Source: Thiomicrorhabdus sp965603495
GTDB lineage: Bacteria; Pseudomonadota; Gammaproteobacteria; Thiomicrospirales; Thiomicrospiraceae
Length of the DNA: 64,000 nucleotides
Direction: 5' to 3'
NCBI GenBank assembly: GCA_965603495.1
Contig: CBFDDF010000001.1
Location: 434,001-498,000, forward strand
The translations under genes were made by a program, and so were the position numbers. This document shows, piece after piece, positions 51,144 through 59,393 of the stretch. Below the pieces are notes generated by a model, which worked only from the letters and a program-made list of their open reading frames with translations, was not told where the DNA came from and made no database searches. Positions within the stretch are counted from its first letter, which is position 1. Each line of letters begins with the position of its first letter.

Positions 51144-52295
51144 TTAAGGTAGCCAGAGTCCACCGAGAATAGCGTCTCTTTTTGCACCAGTCACCGCAGA
51201 TAAAGGGACTGTTTTCAGAGCAATGCGTTGCTGAGCTAACCAGGCGCACATCATGGCTTCAATGGCATTGGGATTAATCTGTTTTACTGCAGAGCTTTGT
51301 ACTTGATGCTTTGGTAGGAGGTTTTGTAACCGCGAAATTAAGTGATGGTTGTAAGCGCCACCCCCGACAATCCAAACATCTGTTTTTACTGATGACTCTA
51401 ACGAAGCGTGTTCAGCCGTTACGTTTTGAATTTCTGTCGCGATACTGCAGGCGGTTAGTTCACATAAGGTGCTTAATAGATCTTGCTTTGATACTTTTTC
51501 ATCTACAAACTGTTCATGCTGATGGATGGTTTCTTCAAGCCAGCTTTCATTGAAGGTTTCTCTGCCTGTACTTTTAGGACGATGCTTTGAGAAATAGGCG
51601 TGGTTGAGCAATCGGCTTAATAGTTCGTTATCTATTTTTCCTTGTCTAGCCAAGTCGCCATTTTCATCGTAGTCCTTGTCAAAAAACTGCTGACAAACTT
51701 CATCCATTAGAGCGTTGCCAGGACCTGTGTCATAACCAATAGGAGCTTGATTTAGGTCGCTGTTGCCGGGCAAATAGCTGATATTGGCAATGCCGCCAAT
51801 ATTGACGACAAAGCAGGCCTGGTCACCTTTAAATAATACTTGATGAAAGGCTGGTGCAAAGGGCGCTCCCTGTCCATCTAATGCCATATCATCCACTCTA
51901 AAGTCTGCCACTGTCTGAATGCCTGTCGTTTTGGCAATGAAAGCCGGGTGGCCGATTTGCAAACTCATGGGGATATGCGGTGCATGGTAAATAGTTTGTC
52001 CATGGCTACCAATCGCTTGAATGTCATGAGCGTGCAAGTCATTCTTAACAAGCAGTGTTTGTGTCGCTTGTGAAAACTGTTGCGCGATATCAAAAGAGAG
52101 TTGGCTGAACTGTTCAAGAGAGAGGTTGGGTGAATCATTCAATGTCAGTAGCGCTTGCTTGAGTGCTGCTGGCAGTGGAGGGCTGATAAAATCGATTAAT
52201 TGAATGTTGTCATGACTGATGTCGACCAACGCTGCATCTACGCCATCAGCGCTGGTGCCGGACATTAGACCGATGTATAGGCTTGGTTTTGACAC
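51144..52295 (-). CDS. anmK: Anhydro-N-acetylmuramic acid kinase
   Basis: AnmK phosphorylates anhydro-MurNAc during murein recycling. It has 383 residues and an ASKHA fold: GLMSGTSADGVDAALV at the N-terminus, ACFVVNIGGIANISYL near the middle and VGGGAYNHHLI near the C-terminus. Its start is adjacent to the stop of the M23 peptidase gene, so the two form an operon of cell-wall functions. A palindrome copy lies in the DQACFVV segment. Confidence 0.95.
   Translation of the reverse strand: MSKPSLYIGLMSGTSADGVDAALVDISHDNIQLIDFISPPLPAALKQALLTLNDSPNLSLEQFSQLSFDIAQQFSQATQTLLVKNDLHAHDIQAIGSHGQTIYHAPHIPMSLQIGHPAFIAKTTGIQTVADFRVDDMALDGQGAPFAPAFHQVLFKGDQACFVVNIGGIANISYLPGNSDLNQAPIGYDTGPGNALMDEVCQQFFDKDYDENGDLARQGKIDNELLSRLLNHAYFSKHRPKSTGRETFNESWLEETIHQHEQFVDEKVSKQDLLSTLCELTACSIATEIQNVTAEHASLESSVKTDVWIVGGGAYNHHLISRLQNLLPKHQVQSSAVKQINPNAIEAMMCAWLAQQRIALKTVPLSAVTGAKRDAILGGLWLP
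51812..51823. repeat. Dispersed palindrome, one change (in anmK)
   Basis: AGCAGGCCTGGT followed by CACC on the plus strand; read as D-Q-A-C in the anmK frame. Confidence 0.8.
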
Positions 52296-53603
52296 CTATT
52301 CAAAGCCTCGTGCGAGATAGGTCTTGCTATCTAAGCGATCAAGTTGTGCAATCAATAAGTGCGTCTGTTTTTTGAATGCGGCACGATATTTTTTATCAAT
52401 CGGTCCTGCATCAGGGAATTTCACTTTAAGTGGGTCGACATGTTTTTTGTTAATGCGGAACTCATAATGTAAGTGTGGACCGGTCGCCAGGCCTGATTTT
52501 CCCAGGTAGCCTATGGTCTGGCCTTGCGTGACGTAGTTGCCTTTCTTGAATTTTCCAAACTTGGAGAGGTGGCCATAAACCGTCATATATTTACCGGCAT
52601 GTTGGACTTTAATATGCCGCCCGTAACCGGTTCCCCAGCCTTGAAAGATAATTTTGCCATTACCTGTGACATGAATCGGCGTGCCAATCGGTCCGCCGTA
52701 ATCGACGCCACGATGTGAGCGCCATCTTTTGAGGACGGGGTGAAAACGCTTTGGATTAAATTTTGAAGTAATGCGGACATAATCAACCGGACTTCTTAAA
52801 AAAGCCTTTTTAAGGTTTTTACCTTTTTCATTGTAGTAGCCAATGACTTTCTTGTCGTCTCGCATAACAAAGGCATTGTGGGGTGTTTTACCTTTATTGG
52901 TAATGATTTGTGCGGCTAAAATATCACCGTCACCAATGTATTTACCATCAAGATACTTAGTCTCATAAATGGCTTTAAAAACATCGCCATCCCGTAACTC
53001 TCTGCCAAAATCGATGTCCCACGCAAACAAGTCAGCTAGGTTCATAATGCTGCGCGCACTTAAGCCAGCTTTTTGCGCCGCAATATAGAATGCGCCGTTT
53101 ATCGTGCCAACGGCAGTTTCAGTACGGATTTCAACTTGGGCTTTATTCTCTTGGATATGGTATCCGGTTGAGGTTTTTACCAATTCATAAGAGGTGATTT
53201 GTGATTTTGGATAAAGTATTTTCTGTAAGTTGTGGTCTTTATCGACCCAGATTTTTAATTCATCACCAACGCGTAGATTGGTCAGTAGGTTGCTGTTTTT
53301 TAAACGACCGATTTCATGCGTTGTTGATGCTGAAATATCTAAACTGTTCAGGGCGGTACTTAAAGATTCATTTTTACGAATTTTTATTTTGTGCTCTTGC
53401 CACGCCGCAGTTATTTCCTGCGTTTCACTTTCAGGCGTTTGATTTGCTGAAGGTAGTTCTGGTAAGGGGAGAGTCTGGCGTTGTAGAGACGAGTCTAGTG
53501 GCAGGTTAGCGAACCCGATCGCAGGTGTAACACAAAGTGTCGCACTCAAAAAAACGGTAGGCACCGTCTGTACGGCATTTCTTATAATTTTATAAAGGTT
53601 CAT
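52296..53603 (-). CDS. M23-family peptidoglycan endopeptidase (MepM-like)
   Basis: A zinc metallopeptidase acting on periplasmic murein. It has 435 residues: a signal peptide or anchor (about 13-32), a LysM/OapA-like middle part (ENESLSTALN-type region and LRVGDELKIWVD), and the C-terminal M23 domain (about 290-395) with HRGVDYGGPIGTP and GPHLHYEF carrying the zinc and catalytic histidines. The length and order resemble E. coli MepM. It lies directly upstream of anmK. A two-change palindrome copy is in the GLATGPHLHYEF region. Confidence 0.92.
   Translation of the reverse strand: MNLYKIIRNAVQTVPTVFLSATLCVTPAIGFANLPLDSSLQRQTLPLPELPSANQTPESETQEITAAWQEHKIKIRKNESLSTALNSLDISASTTHEIGRLKNSNLLTNLRVGDELKIWVDKDHNLQKILYPKSQITSYELVKTSTGYHIQENKAQVEIRTETAVGTINGAFYIAAQKAGLSARSIMNLADLFAWDIDFGRELRDGDVFKAIYETKYLDGKYIGDGDILAAQIITNKGKTPHNAFVMRDDKKVIGYYNEKGKNLKKAFLRSPVDYVRITSKFNPKRFHPVLKRWRSHRGVDYGGPIGTPIHVTGNGKIIFQGWGTGYGRHIKVQHAGKYMTVYGHLSKFGKFKKGNYVTQGQTIGYLGKSGLATGPHLHYEFRINKKHVDPLKVKFPDAGPIDKKYRAAFKKQTHLLIAQLDRLDSKTYLARGFE
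52486..52497. repeat. Dispersed palindrome, two changes (in M23 gene)
   Basis: GCCAGGCCTGAT, next to codons for the conserved GPHLHYEF of the peptidase. Confidence 0.55.
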
Positions 53604-53758
53604 TTATATTCAGTACTGTGGTCTTTATTGTTAATTTATAAATCGTCAATATGACGTTTTGAATGCTTCCAATTATACTCAAAAACAGCCTGAATACACC
53701 CTTTAGTCAGATTAAAATCTGCTTGACGAGCCTTAGTTTTCTTTGGCTATTGTTCAGG

Positions 53759-54016
53759 TTATGGGCTTTCTTTTACCTTAACAAAAATAACAGAGCCAAA
53801 TTCCGTAGCAACCACCGCTTGTAGTGTATGTTTATTTACTCGAGACCAGCTGGTAATGTCTTTTTCAGCGCCCGGATCGGTACACTCAATGGATATTAAT
53901 GCACCGGGCCTGCTGTGCCGAACTTGTTGCTGTAGCTTAATTACAGGCATGGGGCACTTTAGACCCTTAGCGTCAATATTATGGTCTGCTGTAGGCTGGG
54001 AGTTATTATGATTCAT
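53759..54016 (-). CDS. tusA: TusA-family sulfur carrier protein
   Basis: A small sulfur-carrier protein of 85 residues. The cysteine in DAKGLKCPMPVIKL is the persulfide site; the motif CPxP is intact. ATG 54016 (MNHNNSQPT) is chosen because the open frame farther upstream has a hydrophobic, non-homologous sequence. It ends in the usual FVKVKES-like strand. TusA carries sulfur for tRNA thiolation and, in sulfur oxidisers, for cytoplasmic sulfur oxidation; which applies here is not clear. It is divergent from glyQ. Confidence 0.85.
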   Translation of the reverse strand: MNHNNSQPTADHNIDAKGLKCPMPVIKLQQQVRHSRPGALISIECTDPGAEKDITSWSRVNKHTLQAVVATEFGSVIFVKVKESP

Positions 54017-54186
54017 AATGAAGACGTCTTTTCTTATATTGGATGGCTGTAACTCTCTTAAAATCACAATAAAATACGTTATAATTGTCGCTATTTTGTA
54101 GTAGATTTTACATCCAAACACTTCAAGTCTCAATTTTCACTGAAAATGAGTCAATAGATAAGAAACAAGGTTAAGAGGTTTAGACT

Positions 54187-55128
54187 GTGTCGGCAAAAGC
54201 AGCAACAGATATTCGTACATTTCAGGGGTTGATTCAGACTCTGCAAGCCTTTTGGGCAGAGCAAGGTTGTGTGGTCATGCAACCCTATGATAATGAAATG
54301 GGCGCAGGTACATTTCACCCATCTACGTTCCTAAGATCGATTGGTCCCGAGCCTTGGAGAGCTGCTTATGTTCAGCCTTGTCGTCGTCCAACTGACGGTC
54401 GTTATGGTGAAAATCCAAATCGTCTACAGCACTACTATCAGTTTCAGGTCATGCTTAAGCCATCGCCTGACAATATCCAAGAGCTTTATTTGGAATCACT
54501 GAAAGCGATGGGCGTTAATCCGCTAGAACATGACATACGTTTTGTGGAAGATAACTGGGAATCTCCGACATTAGGTGCTTGGGGGTTGGGTTGGGAAGTA
54601 TGGATGAACGGCATGGAAGTTACGCAATTCACCTATTTTCAACAGGTTGGTGGGTTAGAGTGTCGTCCTGTTACTGGTGAAATTACCTATGGCCTAGAAC
54701 GTATCGCTATGTATCTTCAAGGCGTCGAAAGTGTTTATGACTTAACGTGGGTCAACGGACCGGAAGGTAAGGTGACCTATGGCGATGTTTTTCATCAAAA
54801 CGAAGTCGAAATGTCGACTTATAATTTTGAAAAAGCCGACACCGCAATCTTGTTCAGAACCTTTGATGACTGTGAACAAATTTTTGCCAAATTAGTCGAA
54901 GATAAGTTGCCGTTACCTGCTTACGAGCAAGTTTTAAAAGCCTCTCATGCCTTTAATATGCTGGATGCGCGTCACGCCATCAGTGTGACTGAGCGTGCTC
55001 GTTATATTGGTCGAGTTAGAACCATGGCTAAGCAAATTGCGACGGCCTATTATGAAGGCCGTGAAGCGCTTGGTTTCCCTTTGGTCAAAAAGCCTGTTAG
55101 TGAACAATCTGATAAGGGGGCGAAATAA
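54187..55128 (+). CDS. glyQ: Glycyl-tRNA synthetase alpha subunit
   Basis: The alpha subunit of the heterotetrameric class II enzyme. It has 313 residues; GTG 54187 is the start, with AAGAGG upstream. FQGLIQTLQAFWAEQGC, MGAGTFHPSTFLRSIG and QFQVMLKPSPDNIQELYL are typical. Its stop overlaps the glyS start by one base, so translation is coupled. Confidence 0.97.
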   Translation: MSAKAATDIRTFQGLIQTLQAFWAEQGCVVMQPYDNEMGAGTFHPSTFLRSIGPEPWRAAYVQPCRRPTDGRYGENPNRLQHYYQFQVMLKPSPDNIQELYLESLKAMGVNPLEHDIRFVEDNWESPTLGAWGLGWEVWMNGMEVTQFTYFQQVGGLECRPVTGEITYGLERIAMYLQGVESVYDLTWVNGPEGKVTYGDVFHQNEVEMSTYNFEKADTAILFRTFDDCEQIFAKLVEDKLPLPAYEQVLKASHAFNMLDARHAISVTERARYIGRVRTMAKQIATAYYEGREALGFPLVKKPVSEQSDKGAK

Positions 55129-57200
55129 TGACAACGAATACTGAAGAATTTTTGGTTGAAATTGGTACGGAAGAGTTACCACCGAAAGCCCTCAAAACAT
55201 TAAGTGAAGCATTTGCATCAGGCATCGAAGCAGGCCTGGTTGAAGCGGAATTAAGCTATGGTGAAGTTAAAGTTTATGCGGCGCCACGTCGTTTAGCCGT
55301 CTTTATTGAAGCGTTGCAAACGGTACAAAACGATAAAATCGTTGAGCGTAAAGGTCCTGCTAAAAAAGCTGGATTTGATGCGGATGGTAATGCCACTAAA
55401 GCATTGCAAGGCTTTGCTCGTGGATGTGGTGCAACGGTAGAGGATTTAATTGAAATCGAAACCGATAAAGGCACTTGGATGGCGTATAACCTGGCGCAAA
55501 AAGGCCAAGCTGTTGAAACCTTGTTACCTGATATCGTCAATCAATCGTTAGCCAAATTACCGATCCCAAAACGTATGCGTTGGGGCAGTTCAGATGTAGA
55601 GTTCGTTCGTCCTGTGCACTGGGCTTTGATGTTATTGGGCAGTAAAGTGGTGCCTGCAACCATTTTGGGTCATCAAACCTCAAATACCACCAAAGGCCAT
55701 AGATTCCATGCGCCAGGGGAATTATTGATTGAACATCCTGCGCAGTATGCTGAGACGCTGAAGTCAGAAGGTTATGTCCTGGTTGATTTTGAAGAGCGTA
55801 CCGAAAGGGTACGTCAGCAAGTTGTCGCCGTGGCAGAGCAAGAGGGTGGTCGAGCAGTTATTAATCCTGAACTACTTGAGGAAGTTAGCGCCCTAAATGA
55901 ATGGCCAAATGCCATTGCCGGTGATTTTGATGAGGCTTTTTTAGCCGTACCATCGGAAGCGTTAATTTCAGCGATGGCTGGTCACCAAAAATATTTCCAC
56001 ATGCTGGATGATAACGATCAGTTAATGGCGAAGTTTATTACCGTCAGTAATATTGAAAGCATCAATCCTGCATCGGTTAAGTCTGGTAACGAACGCGTTA
56101 TTCGTCCTCGATTGGCAGATGCTAAATTCTTCTGGGATCAGGATCGTAAAAATCCATTGGATGATTTTCTACCAAGATTGAAAACGGTGGTTTTCCAAAA
56201 GCAGCTAGGTACTTTGTTTGATAAGGTGGAGCGTTTAGAAGCATTAACCGTCAAAATCGGCAAGCCTTTAGGGGTGAAATCTGAGATTTGTGAGCGTGCA
56301 GCACGTTTATCAAAATGTGATTTGATGAGTAACATGGTCGATGAATTCCCTGATCTTCAGGGGGTTATGGGGCGTTATTATGCAGCTGAGCAGGGTGAAG
56401 ACAGTTCTGTTGCTGAAGCTATTGATGAGCAATATCAGCCGCGTTTTGCCGGAGATGATTTACCGAATTCTGTGGTGGCACAAGCCTTAGCAATTGCTGA
56501 TAAGTTGGATACCATTACCGGGATTTTCGGTGTTGGCCAAGTGCCGACGGGTGATAAAGATCCGTTTGCTTTACGTCGTGCCGCTTTGGGTTTGTTACGT
56601 ATCATGATTGAAAAGCAACTCGACTTAGATTTACGTCTATTGATTCAGTTGAGTCTAGGCTTGCATGAATCGGTTACCGTCACTGATACCTTGGTGGATG
56701 AAATATATGACTTTATTATTGGTCGTTTACGCGCGTATTATGCGGACCAAGGCATAAGCGCTGAGCAGTTTGAAGCGGTTCGAGTTTGTCGTCCTGCGCA
56801 CCCAATTGATTTCTCGAAACGTATTGAAGCCGTTAAGCAGTTCAGTCAAATGGATTCAGCTGAAAGCTTAAGCGCTGCCAATAAGCGTATCAGCAATATT
56901 TTGAAAAAGGTTGAGGGTAGCTTGCCGGATGGCGTTAATGTTGACTTGTTTGAAGTCGAAGCTGAAAAAGTTTTATGGACAACACTGGATGCTTTACGTG
57001 AAACAGTGAGTGAGCAGATTGCTGGACGAGATTACACGGCTGCGATTGCAGAGTTAGCAACCATTCGTGAAGCGGTTGATCACTTTTTTGATGATGTGAT
57101 GGTTATGTCTGATAATCTTGAAGTTCGTCAGAACCGTTTGGCTTTGTTGAATCAAATTTATCAGTTGTTTTTACAAGTAGCAGATGTATCTAGATTATAA
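55128..57200 (+). CDS. glyS: Glycyl-tRNA synthetase beta subunit
   Basis: The beta subunit of glycyl-tRNA synthetase. It has 690 residues, near the family length. The start reads TNTEEFLVEIGTEELPPKAL, and the C-terminal anticodon-binding part ends in NQIYQLFLQVADVSRL. AGDDLPNSVVAQALAIADKLDT marks the HD-like region near residue 440. A palindrome copy encodes AGLVEAEL at residues about 35-42. A perfect palindrome follows the stop. Confidence 0.97.
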   Translation: MTTNTEEFLVEIGTEELPPKALKTLSEAFASGIEAGLVEAELSYGEVKVYAAPRRLAVFIEALQTVQNDKIVERKGPAKKAGFDADGNATKALQGFARGCGATVEDLIEIETDKGTWMAYNLAQKGQAVETLLPDIVNQSLAKLPIPKRMRWGSSDVEFVRPVHWALMLLGSKVVPATILGHQTSNTTKGHRFHAPGELLIEHPAQYAETLKSEGYVLVDFEERTERVRQQVVAVAEQEGGRAVINPELLEEVSALNEWPNAIAGDFDEAFLAVPSEALISAMAGHQKYFHMLDDNDQLMAKFITVSNIESINPASVKSGNERVIRPRLADAKFFWDQDRKNPLDDFLPRLKTVVFQKQLGTLFDKVERLEALTVKIGKPLGVKSEICERAARLSKCDLMSNMVDEFPDLQGVMGRYYAAEQGEDSSVAEAIDEQYQPRFAGDDLPNSVVAQALAIADKLDTITGIFGVGQVPTGDKDPFALRRAALGLLRIMIEKQLDLDLRLLIQLSLGLHESVTVTDTLVDEIYDFIIGRLRAYYADQGISAEQFEAVRVCRPAHPIDFSKRIEAVKQFSQMDSAESLSAANKRISNILKKVEGSLPDGVNVDLFEVEAEKVLWTTLDALRETVSEQIAGRDYTAAIAELATIREAVDHFFDDVMVMSDNLEVRQNRLALLNQIYQLFLQVADVSRL
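55229..55240. repeat. Dispersed palindrome, one change (in glyS)
   Basis: AGCAGGCCTGGT, encoding A-G-L-V near the N-terminus. Confidence 0.8.
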
Positions 57201-57228
57201 AGGTCTGTTAAAGAGTTGATAGTTTTAG

Positions 57229-57262
57229 AACACAAATTCCCGCAATTGCGGGAATTTGTGTT
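57229..57262. terminator. 34-bp palindromic hairpin between glyS and gmhB
   Basis: A perfect palindrome with 17-bp arms, centred on AATT. Only TTT follows, so it is a weak or bidirectional terminator. Its sequence is unrelated to the dispersed AGGCCT motif. gmhB starts 18 bp later. Confidence 0.65.
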
Positions 57263-57279
57263 TATATGAGATAGAAAAC

Positions 57280-57813
57280 ATGCAAAATATTATTGTGTTG
57301 GATCGCGATGGGGTTATTAATGAAGACTCCGATGCCTATATTAAATCAGCCAGTGAGTGGGTGCCGGTTGCTGGCAGTATTGAAGCGATACAACGTTTGA
57401 AAGCAGCCGGTTGGCTAGTGGCTGTTGCCACCAATCAATCGGGTATTAGACGCGGCTATTATTCGCAGCAAACGCTCAGTGAGATGCATCAAAAATTACA
57501 AAATCTAGTCGGTGGTTCAGGTGTAGACTGGATCAGTTATTCCCCTTATCTTACGGAGGATAAATCTCCCTCGCGTAAACCGAATACGGGTATGTTGACT
57601 GCGATTGAACAACGTTTTGACCTGTCACTTAAAGGTTGTGTGATGGTCGGTGATACACTGGCAGACGTGAAGGTCGCTCTAGCGAAACAGATGCGACCTA
57701 TTTTGGTTAAGACTGGCAAGGGACAACGTACTTTAGCCAGCCAGGATACTGTTTTGGAGAGTATTACGGTGTATGAAAACTTACAAGCCGTTGTGGAGGC
57801 GCTTTTAAAATGA
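57280..57813 (+). CDS. gmhB: D-glycero-beta-D-manno-heptose 1,7-bisphosphate 7-phosphatase
   Basis: A HAD-superfamily phosphatase in LPS heptose synthesis. ATG 57280 gives 177 residues, the usual length. The nucleophile motif is VLDRDGVINEDSDAYI, then ATNQSGIRRGYY, CxxC-type zinc residues are not obvious, and MVGDTLADVKVA supplies the acidic motif. A TTG at 57256 lies inside the palindrome and is rejected. It overlaps the acyltransferase gene by 4 bp. The order glyQ-glyS-gmhB-plsC is common in gammaproteobacteria. Confidence 0.9.
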   Translation: MQNIIVLDRDGVINEDSDAYIKSASEWVPVAGSIEAIQRLKAAGWLVAVATNQSGIRRGYYSQQTLSEMHQKLQNLVGGSGVDWISYSPYLTEDKSPSRKPNTGMLTAIEQRFDLSLKGCVMVGDTLADVKVALAKQMRPILVKTGKGQRTLASQDTVLESITVYENLQAVVEALLK

Positions 57814-58541
57814 AACTTATTTGGTTGTTACGTTCGATCCTTTTCGCATTAGGGCAGGGCGTTACGTTGATTTTATTTTCGGTATTGGGCCAGTTAACCA
57901 GGCCTTTTTCCTTTAAAGCTCGTTATCAATTCATGCATTACTGGGCACGTTTTTGTCTCGTTTGGTTACGCTGGACCTGTGGCGTGCGTTATGAAGTGCA
58001 TGGTCAGGAGCACATTAATCCTGAACAAGCTGGCTTAATCCTTGCTAGACATGAATCAGCTTGGGAAACACTGGCTTTTCAGGAAATCTTTCCAAGACAG
58101 GCCTATGTGTTAAAAAGAGAGCTACTCAAAATCCCTTTTTTTGGGTGGGGTATGGCGCTATTAAATCCCATTGCAATCGACCGAGGTGCCGGTCGAAAAG
58201 CTCTGAACCAACTGGTTTCAGAGGGTAAGGCGAGGTTGGAGCAAGGCGACTGGGTCGTGCTTTTTCCAGAAGGTACGCGTATGCCACCTGGTACCTTAGG
58301 AAAAATAAATATCGGTGGGGCAATGTTGGCCACCAAAGCAAAAGCACCAGTTTATCTGGTTGCGCATAATGCTGGAGAGTTCTGGCCTAAAAATAGTTTC
58401 ATAAAACGTCCTGGTGTCGTACAGATACATATTAGCCCGGTTTTAGACGTGGCGGAAATGTCGGCATCAGAAGTCAATCAACAGATAGAGAATTGGTTGG
58501 TTACTCACCTGGAAGATAAAAAGGTTGAGGAAACCCACTAA
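57810..58541 (+). CDS. 1-acyl-sn-glycerol-3-phosphate acyltransferase (PlsC-type)
   Basis: Acylates lysophosphatidic acid in phospholipid synthesis at the inner membrane. It has 243 residues with one N-terminal membrane helix (about 3-27). The catalytic motif reads HESAWE (H-x4-E instead of H-x4-D, a form seen in this branch), followed by LFPEGTRMPPG. It is translationally coupled to gmhB by a 4-bp overlap. The match ACCAGGCCTTTT at the end of the first helix is a two-change palindrome copy. Confidence 0.9.
   Translation: MKLIWLLRSILFALGQGVTLILFSVLGQLTRPFSFKARYQFMHYWARFCLVWLRWTCGVRYEVHGQEHINPEQAGLILARHESAWETLAFQEIFPRQAYVLKRELLKIPFFGWGMALLNPIAIDRGAGRKALNQLVSEGKARLEQGDWVVLFPEGTRMPPGTLGKINIGGAMLATKAKAPVYLVAHNAGEFWPKNSFIKRPGVVQIHISPVLDVAEMSASEVNQQIENWLVTHLEDKKVEETH
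57898..57909. repeat. Dispersed palindrome, two changes (in plsC-type gene)
   Basis: ACCAGGCCTTTT; the left half is intact. Encodes T-R-P-F. Confidence 0.45.
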
Positions 58542-58551
58542 CTAGGAAAAA

Positions 58552-59376
58552 ATGAGCAAATTTGCCACCATCCTCGGATTGATTATTGGCTCAATTATTT
58601 TAATATTGAGCATGATCGACTATCAGCAAGGCCAATTCATCAGTGCGTTTTTAAACTGGCAAGGATTGGCTTTAGTGTTGGGGGGGACTTTTGCGGCCAT
58701 TTTTATCAACTACCCGCTTCAGCAAGTCGGCTGTGTGTTTAAAGGCTTCGCTAAAGTCTTCACCTCGGAACCCGCATCTCATGAGGATGTCATTGAAGCC
58801 CTGGTTCATCTCAGTAACCTCTCAAAGAAAAAAGGTTTATTAGGGATCGAAAATCAAATTGATACATTCGAAGATAAGTTTTTCAGGTTTTCATTGACGG
58901 AAATGTTGATTTATCAGGATAAGGATATTCTCAAGCAGAGTTTAGAGAATCGTCTTATTAATATGCGTTTACGTCACCTTAGTTGCCAAGAGGTCTATAG
59001 TAATATGGCATCTTACGCGCCAGCTTTTGGCATGATGGGGACGGTAATGGGCTTGATTATCATGATGACAACACAGGTCACAGGGGGAGGTTCTCCTTAT
59101 GACAATGGTGGTGGCCAGGATATGTTGGGGAGTCTTTTGAACGGTATGGGCTTGGCTTTGGTGACGACCTTTTATGGCGTGATGTTTTCCAATCTGTTGT
59201 TTATGCCGATTGCTGGCAAGTTGAAAGTGTTGTCTGAGGCAGAAGTGTTACGCAATGAAATCATTATTCATGGGGTGCTTGCCCTTAAAAAATCAGAATC
59301 CACTTTGTTGATGAAAGAGCAATTAATGGCTTATGTGAATGAGAAAACCAAGCTCAAGCTAGAGTCCCTGCGATAA
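58552..59376 (+). CDS. MotA/PomA-like stator channel protein
   Basis: A 274-residue inner-membrane protein of the MotA/TolQ/ExbB superfamily, closest to MotA/PomA. Four hydrophobic segments lie at about 3-21, 34-53, 153-175 and 193-213, with a cytoplasmic loop between the second and third. The channel segments read YAPAFGMMGTVMGLI and GMGLALVTTFYGVMFSN. It heads a three-gene operon with two MotB-like genes (17 bp and a 4-bp overlap). No other flagellar genes are in the window, so a flagellar stator is possible but not proven. Confidence 0.85.
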   Translation: MSKFATILGLIIGSIILILSMIDYQQGQFISAFLNWQGLALVLGGTFAAIFINYPLQQVGCVFKGFAKVFTSEPASHEDVIEALVHLSNLSKKKGLLGIENQIDTFEDKFFRFSLTEMLIYQDKDILKQSLENRLINMRLRHLSCQEVYSNMASYAPAFGMMGTVMGLIIMMTTQVTGGGSPYDNGGGQDMLGSLLNGMGLALVTTFYGVMFSNLLFMPIAGKLKVLSEAEVLRNEIIIHGVLALKKSESTLLMKEQLMAYVNEKTKLKLESLR

Positions 59377-59393
59377 CTTAAGGAGTCCTTAAT

